From contig DASZUS010000079.1 in assembly GCA_035547515.1 (NCBI GenBank), positions 81,502 to 145,501 on the forward strand: a stretch of 64,000 nt of DNA. The letters are read 5' to 3'. This stretch comes from DASZTV01 sp035547515. GTDB taxonomy: Bacteria; Actinomycetota; Actinomycetes; JAFAQI01. Below are positions 7,761 to 15,169 of the stretch, one piece after another. Every line of letters starts with the position of its first letter. Position 1 is the first letter of the stretch. Below the pieces are notes generated by a model that was not told where the DNA came from, ran no database searches, and was given only the letters and a program-made list of their open reading frames with translations. The position numbers and the translations under genes are program-made.

Positions 7761-8240
7761 CTAGACCAGCGCTGCCTCAGCCGCTTCCTCGTCGCGGTCG
7801 GTGTCCTCGAGGAAGACCCAGCGCCGGAACGACCAGAACCGCCACACGGTCCCGAGCAAGGTGCCGATGAAGGTCGAGGAGATGTTGAACGACAGCGGCG
7901 AGTCGAGGCCAAGGAGGTACTTCGCCACGGCGAGGGGCACCTCGGAGACCCCGAGCCCGACGGCGGACAGTGCGAGGAACAGCGGCAGCTCCCGGCGTAG
8001 CCCGGTCTTGTCGCGGTTGCGCCAGGTCCAGTGGCGGTTGGCGAAGTAGGACAGGACGGCCGCGATGATCGTGGCGAGTCCGAAGCTGGTCAGCGGCCCG
8101 AGCTTCGCGCCGAAGTGGAACGCGTTGCTCAACACCGTGGTGACGACGAAGGCGGCAGCGCCGATGACGCCGAACTTCGCGACCTCGTGAATGAGGTGCT
8201 CGAAGGTCTCGTAGAGGTGTCGGACCTTGGCGCGAACCAC
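7761..8240 (-). CDS. GtrA-family membrane protein
   Basis: 159 residues with four hydrophobic segments (about 23-43, 53-70, 88-110 and 125-145), the GtrA/DPMS topology. GtrA proteins are thought to help move lipid-linked sugars (for example polyprenyl-phosphate glucose) across the membrane for glycosylation of wall polymers or lipids. The motif FGVIGAAAFVV and the loop FANRHWTWRNRD are typical. It corresponds by position to Rv3277, the GtrA-like gene near purK in M. tuberculosis. It reads opposite to its neighbours. The start is GTG at 8240, 7 nt after a TAGCCT -10 box. Confidence 0.9.
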   Translation of the reverse strand: MVRAKVRHLYETFEHLIHEVAKFGVIGAAAFVVTTVLSNAFHFGAKLGPLTSFGLATIIAAVLSYFANRHWTWRNRDKTGLRRELPLFLALSAVGLGVSEVPLAVAKYLLGLDSPLSFNISSTFIGTLLGTVWRFWSFRRWVFLEDTDRDEEAAEAALV

Positions 8241-8247
8241 GCCTTCG

Positions 8248-8253
8248 AGGCTA
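8248..8253 (-). promoter_or_regulatory. Leaderless -10 box TAGCCT for gtrA-like gene
   Basis: On the minus strand TAGCCT is followed by 7 nt and the GTG at 8240. Confidence 0.5.
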
Positions 8254-8309
8254 CGGGCCGCGCTGCGGCGCGCCGTAAGGCTGCCTTCAGGTACATGCGA
8301 AAATCAGGT

Positions 8310-9458
8310 GTGGACCACCGCCTGAGCGACGAGCACGAAGCGCTGCGTGCCAGCGTCGAGGCGTTCGCACGCGACGTGGTCGCTCCGCAGGCCGCCAAGG
8401 CCGATCGCAGCGGTGAGTTCCCGTACGACGTGATCCGCCAGATGGGCGAGATGGGGTTGTTCGGGTTGCCGTTCCCCGAGCAGTACGGCGGCATGGGCGG
8501 GGACTTTCTCGCGCTCTGCCTCGCGATCGAGGAGCTGGCCCGCGCCGACTCCAGCGTCGCGATCACCCTCGAAGCAGCGGTCGGGCTCGGCTCCATGCCG
8601 GTCTACCGGTTCGGCACCGAGGAGCAGCGCAAGGAATGGCTGCCGTCGCTGTGCAGCGGCGAGCGGCTCGCGGCATTCGGGCTGACCGAGCCGGGTGGCG
8701 GCTCCGACGCGGGCAACCCGCGAACTCGTGCGGTGCTCGACGGCGGGGAGTGGGTGGTCAACGGGACCAAGGCGTTCATCACCAACTCCGGGACCGACAT
8801 CACCAGCTTGGTGACGGTGCTGTGCCGGACCGGAGAGCGCGGTGACGGCAAGCCTGAGTTGACCTCGCTCATGGTCCCGGTCCCGCACGACGGCTTCACC
8901 GCTTCGGAGAAGTACGACAAGGTCGGCTGGCACGCCAGTGACACCCGGGAGCTGTCCTTCAAGGACTGCCGCGTGCCGGAGGCCAACGTGCTGGGCGAGC
9001 GCGGCCGCGGCTACGCGCAGTTCCTGTCGACCCTCGACGAGGGACGGATCGCGATCTCCGCTCTCGCCGTCGGGCTCGCGCAGGCGTGCGTCGACGAGTC
9101 GGTTCGCTACGCCCGCGAGCGAGAGGCGTTCGGTGCGCCGATCGGGACCTACCAGGCCGTCGCGTTCCGGATCGCGGACATGGAGATGCGCACCCACGTC
9201 GCCCGGTGCGCCTACCTGGACGCGGCGTCGCGCATGCTCGCCGGCGAGCCGTTCAAGCGCGAGGCCGCGATCGCGAAGCTGTACTCCTCGACGATCGCCG
9301 TGGACAACGCCCGCGACGCCACCCAGGTCTTCGGGGGATACGGGTTCATGAATGAGTTCGCGGTGGCGCGGCACTGGCGCGACGCCAAGATCCTCGAGAT
9401 CGGCGAGGGCACGTCGGAGATCCAGCGGATGCTCATCGCTCGCGACCTCGGCCTGTAG
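8310..9458 (+). CDS. Acyl-CoA dehydrogenase
   Basis: FAD enzyme that oxidises acyl-CoA to trans-2-enoyl-CoA and passes electrons to electron-transfer flavoprotein. 382 residues, full length. Visible: FGLPFPEQYGGMGGD, FGLTEPGGGSDAGN (FAD/substrate loop), a TKAFITNSG segment, and IGEGTSEIQRMLIARDLGL at the C-terminus with the catalytic-region glutamate. GTG at 8310 is chosen because family members in other actinobacteria begin with the same xDHRL segment; an ATG 15 nt upstream is the alternative. The protein resembles isovaleryl/short-branched-chain dehydrogenases, which would match the leucine pathway genes upstream, but specificity is not readable. purK follows after 5 nt, so the two may be co-transcribed. 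Confidence 0.92.
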   Translation: MDHRLSDEHEALRASVEAFARDVVAPQAAKADRSGEFPYDVIRQMGEMGLFGLPFPEQYGGMGGDFLALCLAIEELARADSSVAITLEAAVGLGSMPVYRFGTEEQRKEWLPSLCSGERLAAFGLTEPGGGSDAGNPRTRAVLDGGEWVVNGTKAFITNSGTDITSLVTVLCRTGERGDGKPELTSLMVPVPHDGFTASEKYDKVGWHASDTRELSFKDCRVPEANVLGERGRGYAQFLSTLDEGRIAISALAVGLAQACVDESVRYAREREAFGAPIGTYQAVAFRIADMEMRTHVARCAYLDAASRMLAGEPFKREAAIAKLYSSTIAVDNARDATQVFGGYGFMNEFAVARHWRDAKILEIGEGTSEIQRMLIARDLGL

Positions 9459-9463
9459 GCGAC

Positions 9464-10564
9464 ATGGTCACCAGCAGCACGGGCCTTCCGGTGGTCGGCA
9501 TGGTCGGTGCCGGCCAGCTGGCCCGGATGACCCATCAGGCGGCGATCGCGCTCGGCCTGACGCTGCGAGTCCTCGCAGACAGCCCGCAGGACGGCGCCGC
9601 GCTCGTCACCCCCGAGGTGGAGATCGGAGCGGCGAACGACCGCGAGGCGCTCGAGCGGTTCGCGAAGAGCTGTGACGTGGTCACGTTCGACCATGAGCAC
9701 GTTCCCAACGACATCATCTCCTCCCTGACCGCGGCGGGAGCGGTGATGCGACCGGGTGCGACCGCGTTGCGCTACGCGCAGGACAAGCGAGCGATGCGGC
9801 AGCGCCTGGGCGAGCTCGGGATCCCGATGCCGCGCTGGTCCAACGACCCGCAAGAGCTGCCCCGGCCGTACGTCGCGAAGGCGGTGCGCGGCGGGTACGA
9901 CGGGCGGGGCGTGTGGTTCGTCTCCGAGGGTGACGCCTTGCCGCAAGGCGACCTGATCTTCGAGGAGCGCGTCACGATCGTGCACGAGCTGGCCGTGCAG
10001 GTCGCGCGCACCCCGACGGGTGAGACGAGGTGCTGGCCAGTCGTAGAGACGGTCCAGCAGGACGGCATCTGCGTCGAGGTGATCGCGCCGGCCCCGCGGC
10101 TGAGCCACCCGCTGGCAGCGGACGCGCAGGCCCTCGCCGTACGGATCGCCGAGGAGCTCGGCGTGGTCGGCGTCCTCGCGGTGGAGCTCTTCGAAGCACC
10201 CGGGGGCGTGCTGGTGAACGAGCTCGCGATGCGCCCGCACAACTCCGGCCACTGGTCGATCGAAGGGTCGGCGACCAGCCAGTTCGAGCAGCATCTTCGG
10301 GCCGTTCTCGACTGGCCGCTCGGGGACACCCGCAACCGCACTCCGGTCACCGTGATGGCGAACCTCCTCGGCGGCGCCAACACGAACCTCGCCAAGACGC
10401 TGCCCGCGGCGCTCGCCGCCGTACCGAACTGCTCGGTCCATCTCTACGGCAAGTCCGCGCGGCCGGGGCGCAAGCTCGGCCATGTGACGGCACTGGGCAA
10501 CGACGTCGAGGAGACCCGCGAGCGCGCCCGCACCGCGGTGGCGATCTTGAGGGGGGACTCATGA
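9464..10564 (+). CDS. purK: 5-(carboxyamino)imidazole ribonucleotide synthase
   Basis: Uses ATP and bicarbonate to carboxylate aminoimidazole ribonucleotide to N5-CAIR in purine synthesis. 366 residues, ATP-grasp fold. N-terminal VGMVGAGQLARMTHQAA is the family opening. The grasp domain shows PYVAKAVRGGYDGRGVW (ATP-binding loop) and later EELGVVGVLAVELFE and NELAMRPHNSGHWSIEGS, carrying metal-binding Glu/Asn and the substrate motif. It overlaps purE by ATGA, giving the usual purK-purE pair, in the same order and setting as Rv3276c-Rv3275c. Confidence 0.96.
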   Translation: MVTSSTGLPVVGMVGAGQLARMTHQAAIALGLTLRVLADSPQDGAALVTPEVEIGAANDREALERFAKSCDVVTFDHEHVPNDIISSLTAAGAVMRPGATALRYAQDKRAMRQRLGELGIPMPRWSNDPQELPRPYVAKAVRGGYDGRGVWFVSEGDALPQGDLIFEERVTIVHELAVQVARTPTGETRCWPVVETVQQDGICVEVIAPAPRLSHPLAADAQALAVRIAEELGVVGVLAVELFEAPGGVLVNELAMRPHNSGHWSIEGSATSQFEQHLRAVLDWPLGDTRNRTPVTVMANLLGGANTNLAKTLPAALAAVPNCSVHLYGKSARPGRKLGHVTALGNDVEETRERARTAVAILRGDS

Positions 10565-11070
10565 CGGGGACTGCGACGGTCGGGATCGTCATGGGCAGCG
10601 ACTCGGACTGGCCGACGATGCAGCCGGCGGCGGAGGCGCTCGCCGAGTTCGACGTGGCGACCGAGGTGCGAGTGGTCTCTGCCCACCGCACGCCCGCGGA
10701 CATGCTCGAGTACGGCGCGAGCGCCGCCGATCGCGGGCTGCGCGTGATCATCGCCGGGGCCGGGGGAGCGGCGCACCTGCCGGGAATGCTCGCCTCGGTC
10801 ACCCCCCTGCCGGTGATCGGCGTACCCGTGCCGCTCGCCCATCTCGACGGCGTCGACTCGCTGTTGTCGATCGTCCAGATGCCGGCCGGCGTCCCGGTCG
10901 CGACGGTCTCCGTCGCCGGCGCCCGAAACGCGGGGCTGCTCGCGGTGCGGATGCTCGGCATCTCCGAGCCGGAGCTGCGGTCGAAGATGGTGAGCTTCCA
11001 GGCCGCACTCGCGGACACCGCCCGGTCGAAGAACGAGGCCTTGCAGGCCAAGCTCGGGGGCGGCGGGTGA
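10561..11070 (+). CDS. purE: N5-carboxyaminoimidazole ribonucleotide mutase (class I PurE)
   Basis: Rearranges N5-CAIR to CAIR, the step after PurK. 169 residues, octameric flavodoxin-like family. Diagnostic segments are VGIVMGSDSDWPTM (phosphate-binding), VSAHRTPADM (catalytic His), IIAGAGGAAHLPGM and PVIGVPVP. These identify the class I enzyme that works with PurK, not the class II AIR carboxylase. The start ATG overlaps the purK stop (ATGA) and its stop overlaps the menF start (GTGA), so purK-purE-menF looks like one translationally coupled string. Confidence 0.97.
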   Translation: MTGTATVGIVMGSDSDWPTMQPAAEALAEFDVATEVRVVSAHRTPADMLEYGASAADRGLRVIIAGAGGAAHLPGMLASVTPLPVIGVPVPLAHLDGVDSLLSIVQMPAGVPVATVSVAGARNAGLLAVRMLGISEPELRSKMVSFQAALADTARSKNEALQAKLGGGG

Positions 11071-12299
11071 GGTCTGCCGCCGCCTCCGTCGAGGCTGCGG
11101 AGCTGGTCGCCTGGACCGTCGAGGTCGACGACCCGGGCGAGCTGCTGACGTGGCTGCCCGCAGGCAAGGCGTTCGGCTTCCTGCGCGGTGGCGACGGACT
11201 GGTCGGCTGGGGCGAAGCGGCTCGGCTGATCACCCGCGAGCCCGCCGAGGTCGCCGCGACGCTGGGCGCCATCACCGCTCGCGACGACGTCGGCGTGCCG
11301 GGGAGCGGTCCGGTCGCGATCGTCTCGCTAGGTTTCGACCCCGCCGTCGACGAGTCGGTCGTTGTCGTCCCTCAGGTGATCCTCGGCCGTCGAGAGGGCC
11401 GCTGCTGGCTGACGCTGGTCAACCCGCCGGGAGCGGTCGCCGTGCCCGCGCTGCGGCGGCGCCCGGTCGCCGCGGCGACGATGCCGCCGGCCACACTGAC
11501 CGCCTCCGTTCCGGCCGAGCAGACCTGGGCGGCGGCAGTGGCCGAGACGGTCGCCGCGATCCGCGACGGTGCGGTCGAGAAGGTCGTGCTGGCGCGGGCG
11601 CTCGACGTGACGGCGCCGTCGGCGATCGATCCACGCGCGGTCGCAGCGCGGCTGGCTCGCCGCTTTCCGTCGTGCTTCACCTACGTCTGTGATGGCTTGG
11701 TGGGGGCGTCGCCGGAGCTGCTGGTACGCCGGGTCGGCAGGCATGCCGAGTCGATCGTGCTCGCCGGGACGGTGCGCCGCGGGGCCGACGCGGACGAGGA
11801 CGCCGGGCTCGAGCACGACCTGGTCGCCTCACCCAAGAACGCGGTCGAGCACCGGATTGCCGCGGACTCGGTACGTGATGCGTTCGCAGCGGTGGCGGCA
11901 GACGTGGTCAGCGACCCGTCGCCTCAGCTGCTGCGACTGGCCAACGTGACCCATCTCGCGACACACGTCGAGGCATGGCTCGGCCCGCAGCCGCCGTCCG
12001 CGATGGACCTGGTGGCTCGCCTGCACCCCACCGCCGCGGTGGGCGGCATGCCGCAGGCCGAGGCGCTCGCGATGATCTCCCGGCTGGAGGCGGCCCCGCG
12101 GGGCCGTTACGCCGGCCCGGTCGGCTGGATGGACGCGAAGGGTGACGGCGAGTTCGCGATCGCGCTGCGTTGCGCTCAGCTGTCGGGGCGCACCGCGCGG
12201 CTGTGGGCGGGAGCCGGGATCGTCGCCGACTCGGAGCCGGACGCGGAGGTAGCGGAGACCACCGCCAAGTTCGACGCCGTACTGTCCGCCCTCCTCTGA
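11067..12299 (+). CDS. menF: Isochorismate synthase
   Basis: Converts chorismate to isochorismate, the entry step to menaquinone. 410 residues, chorismate-binding (TrpE/MenF) fold in the C-terminal ~260 residues. Visible: IRDGAVEKVVLAR, SPELLVRR, LAGTVRRGAD, the LHPTAAVGGMPQ segment (acid/base and Mg region) and GPVGWMDAKGDGEFAIALR followed by AGAGIVADSEP. This is the MenF/EntC/DhbC type; menD, menC, menA and menE nearby favour menaquinone over a siderophore. GTG at 11067 overlaps the purE stop. An inverted repeat follows the stop. Confidence 0.92.
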   Translation: MRSAAASVEAAELVAWTVEVDDPGELLTWLPAGKAFGFLRGGDGLVGWGEAARLITREPAEVAATLGAITARDDVGVPGSGPVAIVSLGFDPAVDESVVVVPQVILGRREGRCWLTLVNPPGAVAVPALRRRPVAAATMPPATLTASVPAEQTWAAAVAETVAAIRDGAVEKVVLARALDVTAPSAIDPRAVAARLARRFPSCFTYVCDGLVGASPELLVRRVGRHAESIVLAGTVRRGADADEDAGLEHDLVASPKNAVEHRIAADSVRDAFAAVAADVVSDPSPQLLRLANVTHLATHVEAWLGPQPPSAMDLVARLHPTAAVGGMPQAEALAMISRLEAAPRGRYAGPVGWMDAKGDGEFAIALRCAQLSGRTARLWAGAGIVADSEPDAEVAETTAKFDAVLSALL

Positions 12300-12310
12300 C
12301 CCGCCGGTCT

Positions 12311-12411
12311 TCCTCGAAGTAGCACATGACCGCGCCGCCCAACCGGACATCCGGTGACGATCGGGTCGCTTTCGCGGCGGGTTCCTGCGGGGTCGTGTGC
12401 TACTTCGGGGA
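12311..12411. repeat. Imperfect inverted repeat after menF (possible terminator or regulatory hairpin)
   Basis: Arms 12311-12330 and 12392-12411 match at 18 of 20 positions (core CGAAGTAGCACA / TGTGCTACTTCG) around a 61-nt loop. Pairing may extend weakly to 12301 and 12420. It fills most of the gap between menF and the next gene. There is no T-tract, so intrinsic termination is uncertain; a small inner palindrome ccggacatccgg lies in the loop. Confidence 0.5.
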
Positions 12412-12433
12412 GGCGGGCGGTTGAATACGGCGC

Positions 12434-12892
12434 ATGAGCGACCGGCTGGAAGTCTCGCGCGACATCGCGGCGTCACCCGAAGCGGTGTACGCCGCCATCT
12501 CCGACGTCACCCGCATGGGCGAGTGGTCGCAGGAGTGCCACTCGTGCTCCTGGCACGACGGCTTCGACGGGCCGGTGGTGGGCGCGAAGTTCGACGGCCA
12601 CAACCGCAACGGGGACAAGGAGTGGACCTCGCAGGGCGAGGTCATCGCCGCGGACCCCGGCCGCGCCTTCGTGTTCAAGTGCTCGATGTTCGACTTCCAC
12701 TTCTCGACCTGGGGCTATGAGATCGAGCCGACCGAGTCCGGGTGCCGGGTCACCGAGTGGACCGAGGACCTGCGCCCAGAGTCGGCGCTCGAGATGAGCA
12801 AGCAGATGTCCGGCGTCGACGACCGCACCGAGCGCAACCGCTCGACGATGAGCACCACGCTCGAACGCCTTGCCACGGCGCTCGAGGGTTGA
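12434..12892 (+). CDS. SRPBCC-family (polyketide cyclase/START-like) protein
   Basis: 152 residues, one START-like hydrophobic-pocket domain: an opening beta strand LEVSRDIAASPEAVYAAI, then MGEWSQECHSCSW, the central FDGHNRNG and FSTWGYEIEP strands, and a long C-terminal helix around ERNRSTMSTTLERL. Related actinobacterial proteins bind small hydrophobic ligands, and some are polyketide aromatases/cyclases. No polyketide genes are near, so the ligand is unknown. ATG at 12434 follows a weak TTGAAT box by 7 nt. Confidence 0.8.
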   Translation: MSDRLEVSRDIAASPEAVYAAISDVTRMGEWSQECHSCSWHDGFDGPVVGAKFDGHNRNGDKEWTSQGEVIAADPGRAFVFKCSMFDFHFSTWGYEIEPTESGCRVTEWTEDLRPESALEMSKQMSGVDDRTERNRSTMSTTLERLATALEG

Positions 12893-13241
12893 CCCGACCC
12901 AGCGGGTCCGCCAGCTCTGCCTGAGCTTCCCCGAGGCCGAGGAGAAGCTCACCCACGGCGCGCCCGGGTTCTTCGTGCGCAAGCAGTTCGCGATGCTCTG
13001 GCCGGACGGTCACCACGACCACCACTTCGCGCACCTGTGGTGTGCCGCGCCGCCCGGCGTACAGCAGGAGCTTGTCGCCCGATCGGATCGTTTCTTCCGG
13101 CCGCCGTACGTCGGCCATCGCGGCTGGGTCGGCTGCCGGCTCGACGGCGAGGTCGACTGGGACGAGGTGGCGGAGCTGCTGGAAGACGCGTATCGCTACA
13201 TCGCTCCGGCGCGGCTGGTCGCGCTGCTCGACGCTAGCTGA
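12870..13241 (+). CDS. MmcQ/YjbR family protein
   Basis: 123 residues. It matches the MmcQ/YjbR fold, a small alpha/beta double-stranded-DNA-binding-like family of unclear function: QLCLSFPEAEEKLTHGAPGF at the start, VRKQFAMLWPDGHHD, then PPYVGHRGWVGCRLDG and a closing helix DEVAELLEDAYRYIAP. The only start codon giving the complete fold is TTG at 12870, overlapping the SRPBCC gene by 23 nt. The 3' end overlaps the convergent dienelactone hydrolase gene by 8 nt. Confidence 0.8.
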   Translation: MPRRSRVDPTQRVRQLCLSFPEAEEKLTHGAPGFFVRKQFAMLWPDGHHDHHFAHLWCAAPPGVQQELVARSDRFFRPPYVGHRGWVGCRLDGEVDWDEVAELLEDAYRYIAPARLVALLDAS

Positions 13242-13941
13242 GCCTCGCCTTGAGGAACTCGACGGCGCGGCTCCAGGCGAGCTTCGCCTGCTCGGCGTCG
13301 TAGGTGCCCAGCAGGTTGTCGTCGTTGTGGAACGCGTGCCCGGCCGGGTAGTAGAAGTACTCCACGTCGGCACCTGACTCGGTCTTGATCTGCTCGGCCT
13401 GCTCGCGAGCCTTCTCGACCGGGAAGAAGTCGTCGTTCTCGGCGTAGTGGCCTTGGACCGCGGCGCGGATGCCCGAGTAGACGTCAGGCATGGCCGGCCC
13501 GACGCCGTAGAACGGCACCGCCGCACCGATGTGCTCGCCCTGCTGCGCCGCCAGCATCAGCACGAAGCCGCCGCCCATGCAGAACCCGATCGCCCCGACC
13601 TTCGTGCCGGTGACGGCGGGATTCGCGAGCAGGTAGTCAACCGCGCCGGCCAGGTCGCGGGCGGCCTGCTCGACTGGCAGCGCCATCATCAGCGATCCGG
13701 CCTCGTCGGAGTCGTGCGTGGTCTTGCCGCCGTACAGGTCCGGTGCCAGGGCGACGAAGCCCTCGGCGGCGAGCGCGTCGGCCTGCCGCGCGATGTAGTC
13801 GGTGAGGCCCCACCACTCCTGGATCACGATCACGCCCGGCCCACTTCCCGAGGGTGGCATCGCAAGGTAGCCATGCGCGTGGTCGCCGTTGCTCGCGAAC
13901 GTCACGTTCTGCCGCGGGTTCTCGTCGTGCTCGTGCGCCAT
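13234..13941 (-). CDS. Dienelactone hydrolase family protein
   Basis: 235-residue alpha/beta hydrolase of the dienelactone hydrolase family. The nucleophile elbow is G-F-C-M-G-G (IGFCMGGGFVLML), with cysteine as nucleophile as in carboxymethylenebutenolidase. EWWGL near residue 42 is the conserved glutamate segment, HYAENDDFFP holds the acid region and PAGHAFHND the catalytic histidine. Family members hydrolyse dienelactones in aromatic ring degradation, but many have other ester substrates; no aromatic pathway genes are nearby. ATG at 13941 is preceded by an AGAGAGG ribosome-binding site. Confidence 0.88.
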   Translation of the reverse strand: MAHEHDENPRQNVTFASNGDHAHGYLAMPPSGSGPGVIVIQEWWGLTDYIARQADALAAEGFVALAPDLYGGKTTHDSDEAGSLMMALPVEQAARDLAGAVDYLLANPAVTGTKVGAIGFCMGGGFVLMLAAQQGEHIGAAVPFYGVGPAMPDVYSGIRAAVQGHYAENDDFFPVEKAREQAEQIKTESGADVEYFYYPAGHAFHNDDNLLGTYDAEQAKLAWSRAVEFLKARLS

Positions 13942-14053
13942 CGGGTTGCCTCTCTTGCTTCGGCCAGGTCTCGATGTGGACCCTACGGCCCCGATCTTGC
14001 CCGCGGTTCATCGCGGTCAACCGAAGCCGAGCGAGCGGCGTCATAGTGGCGTG

Positions 14054-15169
14054 ATGCGTCGTCGGATCATCGCGGCCGTCTCCGCGGCGCTGCTACTGGC
14101 TGCGCCGGGCATGGGGTCAGCGGCTGCTCCGGCTGCTGTCTCGGTCATCCAGAACTGCATCGGCGACGTGTCAAGTGCCGCGAGCCCAGGCGGACGTGAA
14201 CTGGTCAGCATCGAGTTCTCCGACCGCGCGACGGGCTGGGCGGCCGGTGGCGGCCAGATAGTGCGTACGACGGACGGCGGTGCGCACTGGAAGGTCGTGT
14301 ACCGCAACGCCGCCGCGGACCTGCTGCAGATCGACGCGTTCAACGATCGTGACGCCTGGGCGGTCGGCGCGGGGGAGATCCTGCGCACGACGGACGGCGG
14401 GCAGAGCTGGCACTCGCTGCCCGCGCGCTGCCCCATGGTTAGCGCCGTCGACTTCTTCTCACCCCGGGCCGGAGTTGCGGTCGCCGGCAATACCTTGCTG
14501 CGCACGACCGACGGCGGCCGAGCATGGGCGGCGCGCCCAGCACCGCGGAACCTTCAGTCGGTTTGCTTCAGCGACGCCCGGCACGGGTGGGCCGGCGCGC
14601 ACGGGCAGGTCTACCGAACCGTGGACGGCGGCCGGACGTGGCGACTCGCCGTCGCCGGCCCGACTTGGAGCAGACGAGAGCGGCACGACACCGACGCGCT
14701 CGTGGAGTGCGCCGGGCCGAACGCCGGCTGGGCCGAGCTCGATGTGGCGGACGCGGCGATGAACCAGCAGCCGCACGTCGGCTATCACCTGTCCGCGCCC
14801 CGGTCGCGGCCGATCTTCAGCGAGGGCTACTTCCCGTACCCGGGCCTGCCCAAGCGACTGCCGGATTCACCTGGTGGGTACCCCGACACGTTCAGCGCGA
14901 TCGACGGCCAGGCCGCCGCCTTCATAGACGACTGCCCCGCGTGCGGTGCTGACACCGCGGAGCTCGCGATCGCTACGGAGGGCGGCTCGACATTGGGCGC
15001 CACCCGTCGAGTTCGGCACATCAACACGGCGACCGCCGCGGCGTTCCTCTCGGCGAGCTCAGGGTGGGTGGTCGGCGCGACGCCGGCGTACGGCGGGAAG
15101 AACCAGCGGTGGCGGATCGTGCACACCGCTGACGGCGGGAAGACCTGGACTACGCAGTACCAGTCGTGA
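14054..15169 (+). CDS. Secreted YCF48/BNR-repeat beta-propeller protein
   Basis: 371 residues with a signal peptide: MRRRII, a hydrophobic stretch AAVSAALLLAAPG and a likely cut after GSAAA or shortly beyond. At least five repeats of the YCF48/BNR type follow, each with G-W-A.. and RTTDGG..W (for example IVRTTDGGAHW, ILRTTDGGQSW, LLRTTDGGRAW, VYRTVDGGRTW and the last IVHTADGGKTW). This predicts a secreted beta-propeller. In plants and cyanobacteria YCF48 aids photosystem II assembly; bacterial relatives are mostly uncharacterised, so no function is assigned. GTG at 14051 is an alternative start. The 3' end overlaps convergent menD by 20 nt. Confidence 0.82.
   Translation: MRRRIIAAVSAALLLAAPGMGSAAAPAAVSVIQNCIGDVSSAASPGGRELVSIEFSDRATGWAAGGGQIVRTTDGGAHWKVVYRNAAADLLQIDAFNDRDAWAVGAGEILRTTDGGQSWHSLPARCPMVSAVDFFSPRAGVAVAGNTLLRTTDGGRAWAARPAPRNLQSVCFSDARHGWAGAHGQVYRTVDGGRTWRLAVAGPTWSRRERHDTDALVECAGPNAGWAELDVADAAMNQQPHVGYHLSAPRSRPIFSEGYFPYPGLPKRLPDSPGGYPDTFSAIDGQAAAFIDDCPACGADTAELAIATEGGSTLGATRRVRHINTATAAAFLSASSGWVVGATPAYGGKNQRWRIVHTADGGKTWTTQYQS

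Noticed and set aside
8031..8309. Extended N-terminus for the acyl-CoA dehydrogenase upstream of 8310
   Set aside because: It is antisense to gtrA-like coding sequence and unlike any dehydrogenase N-terminus.
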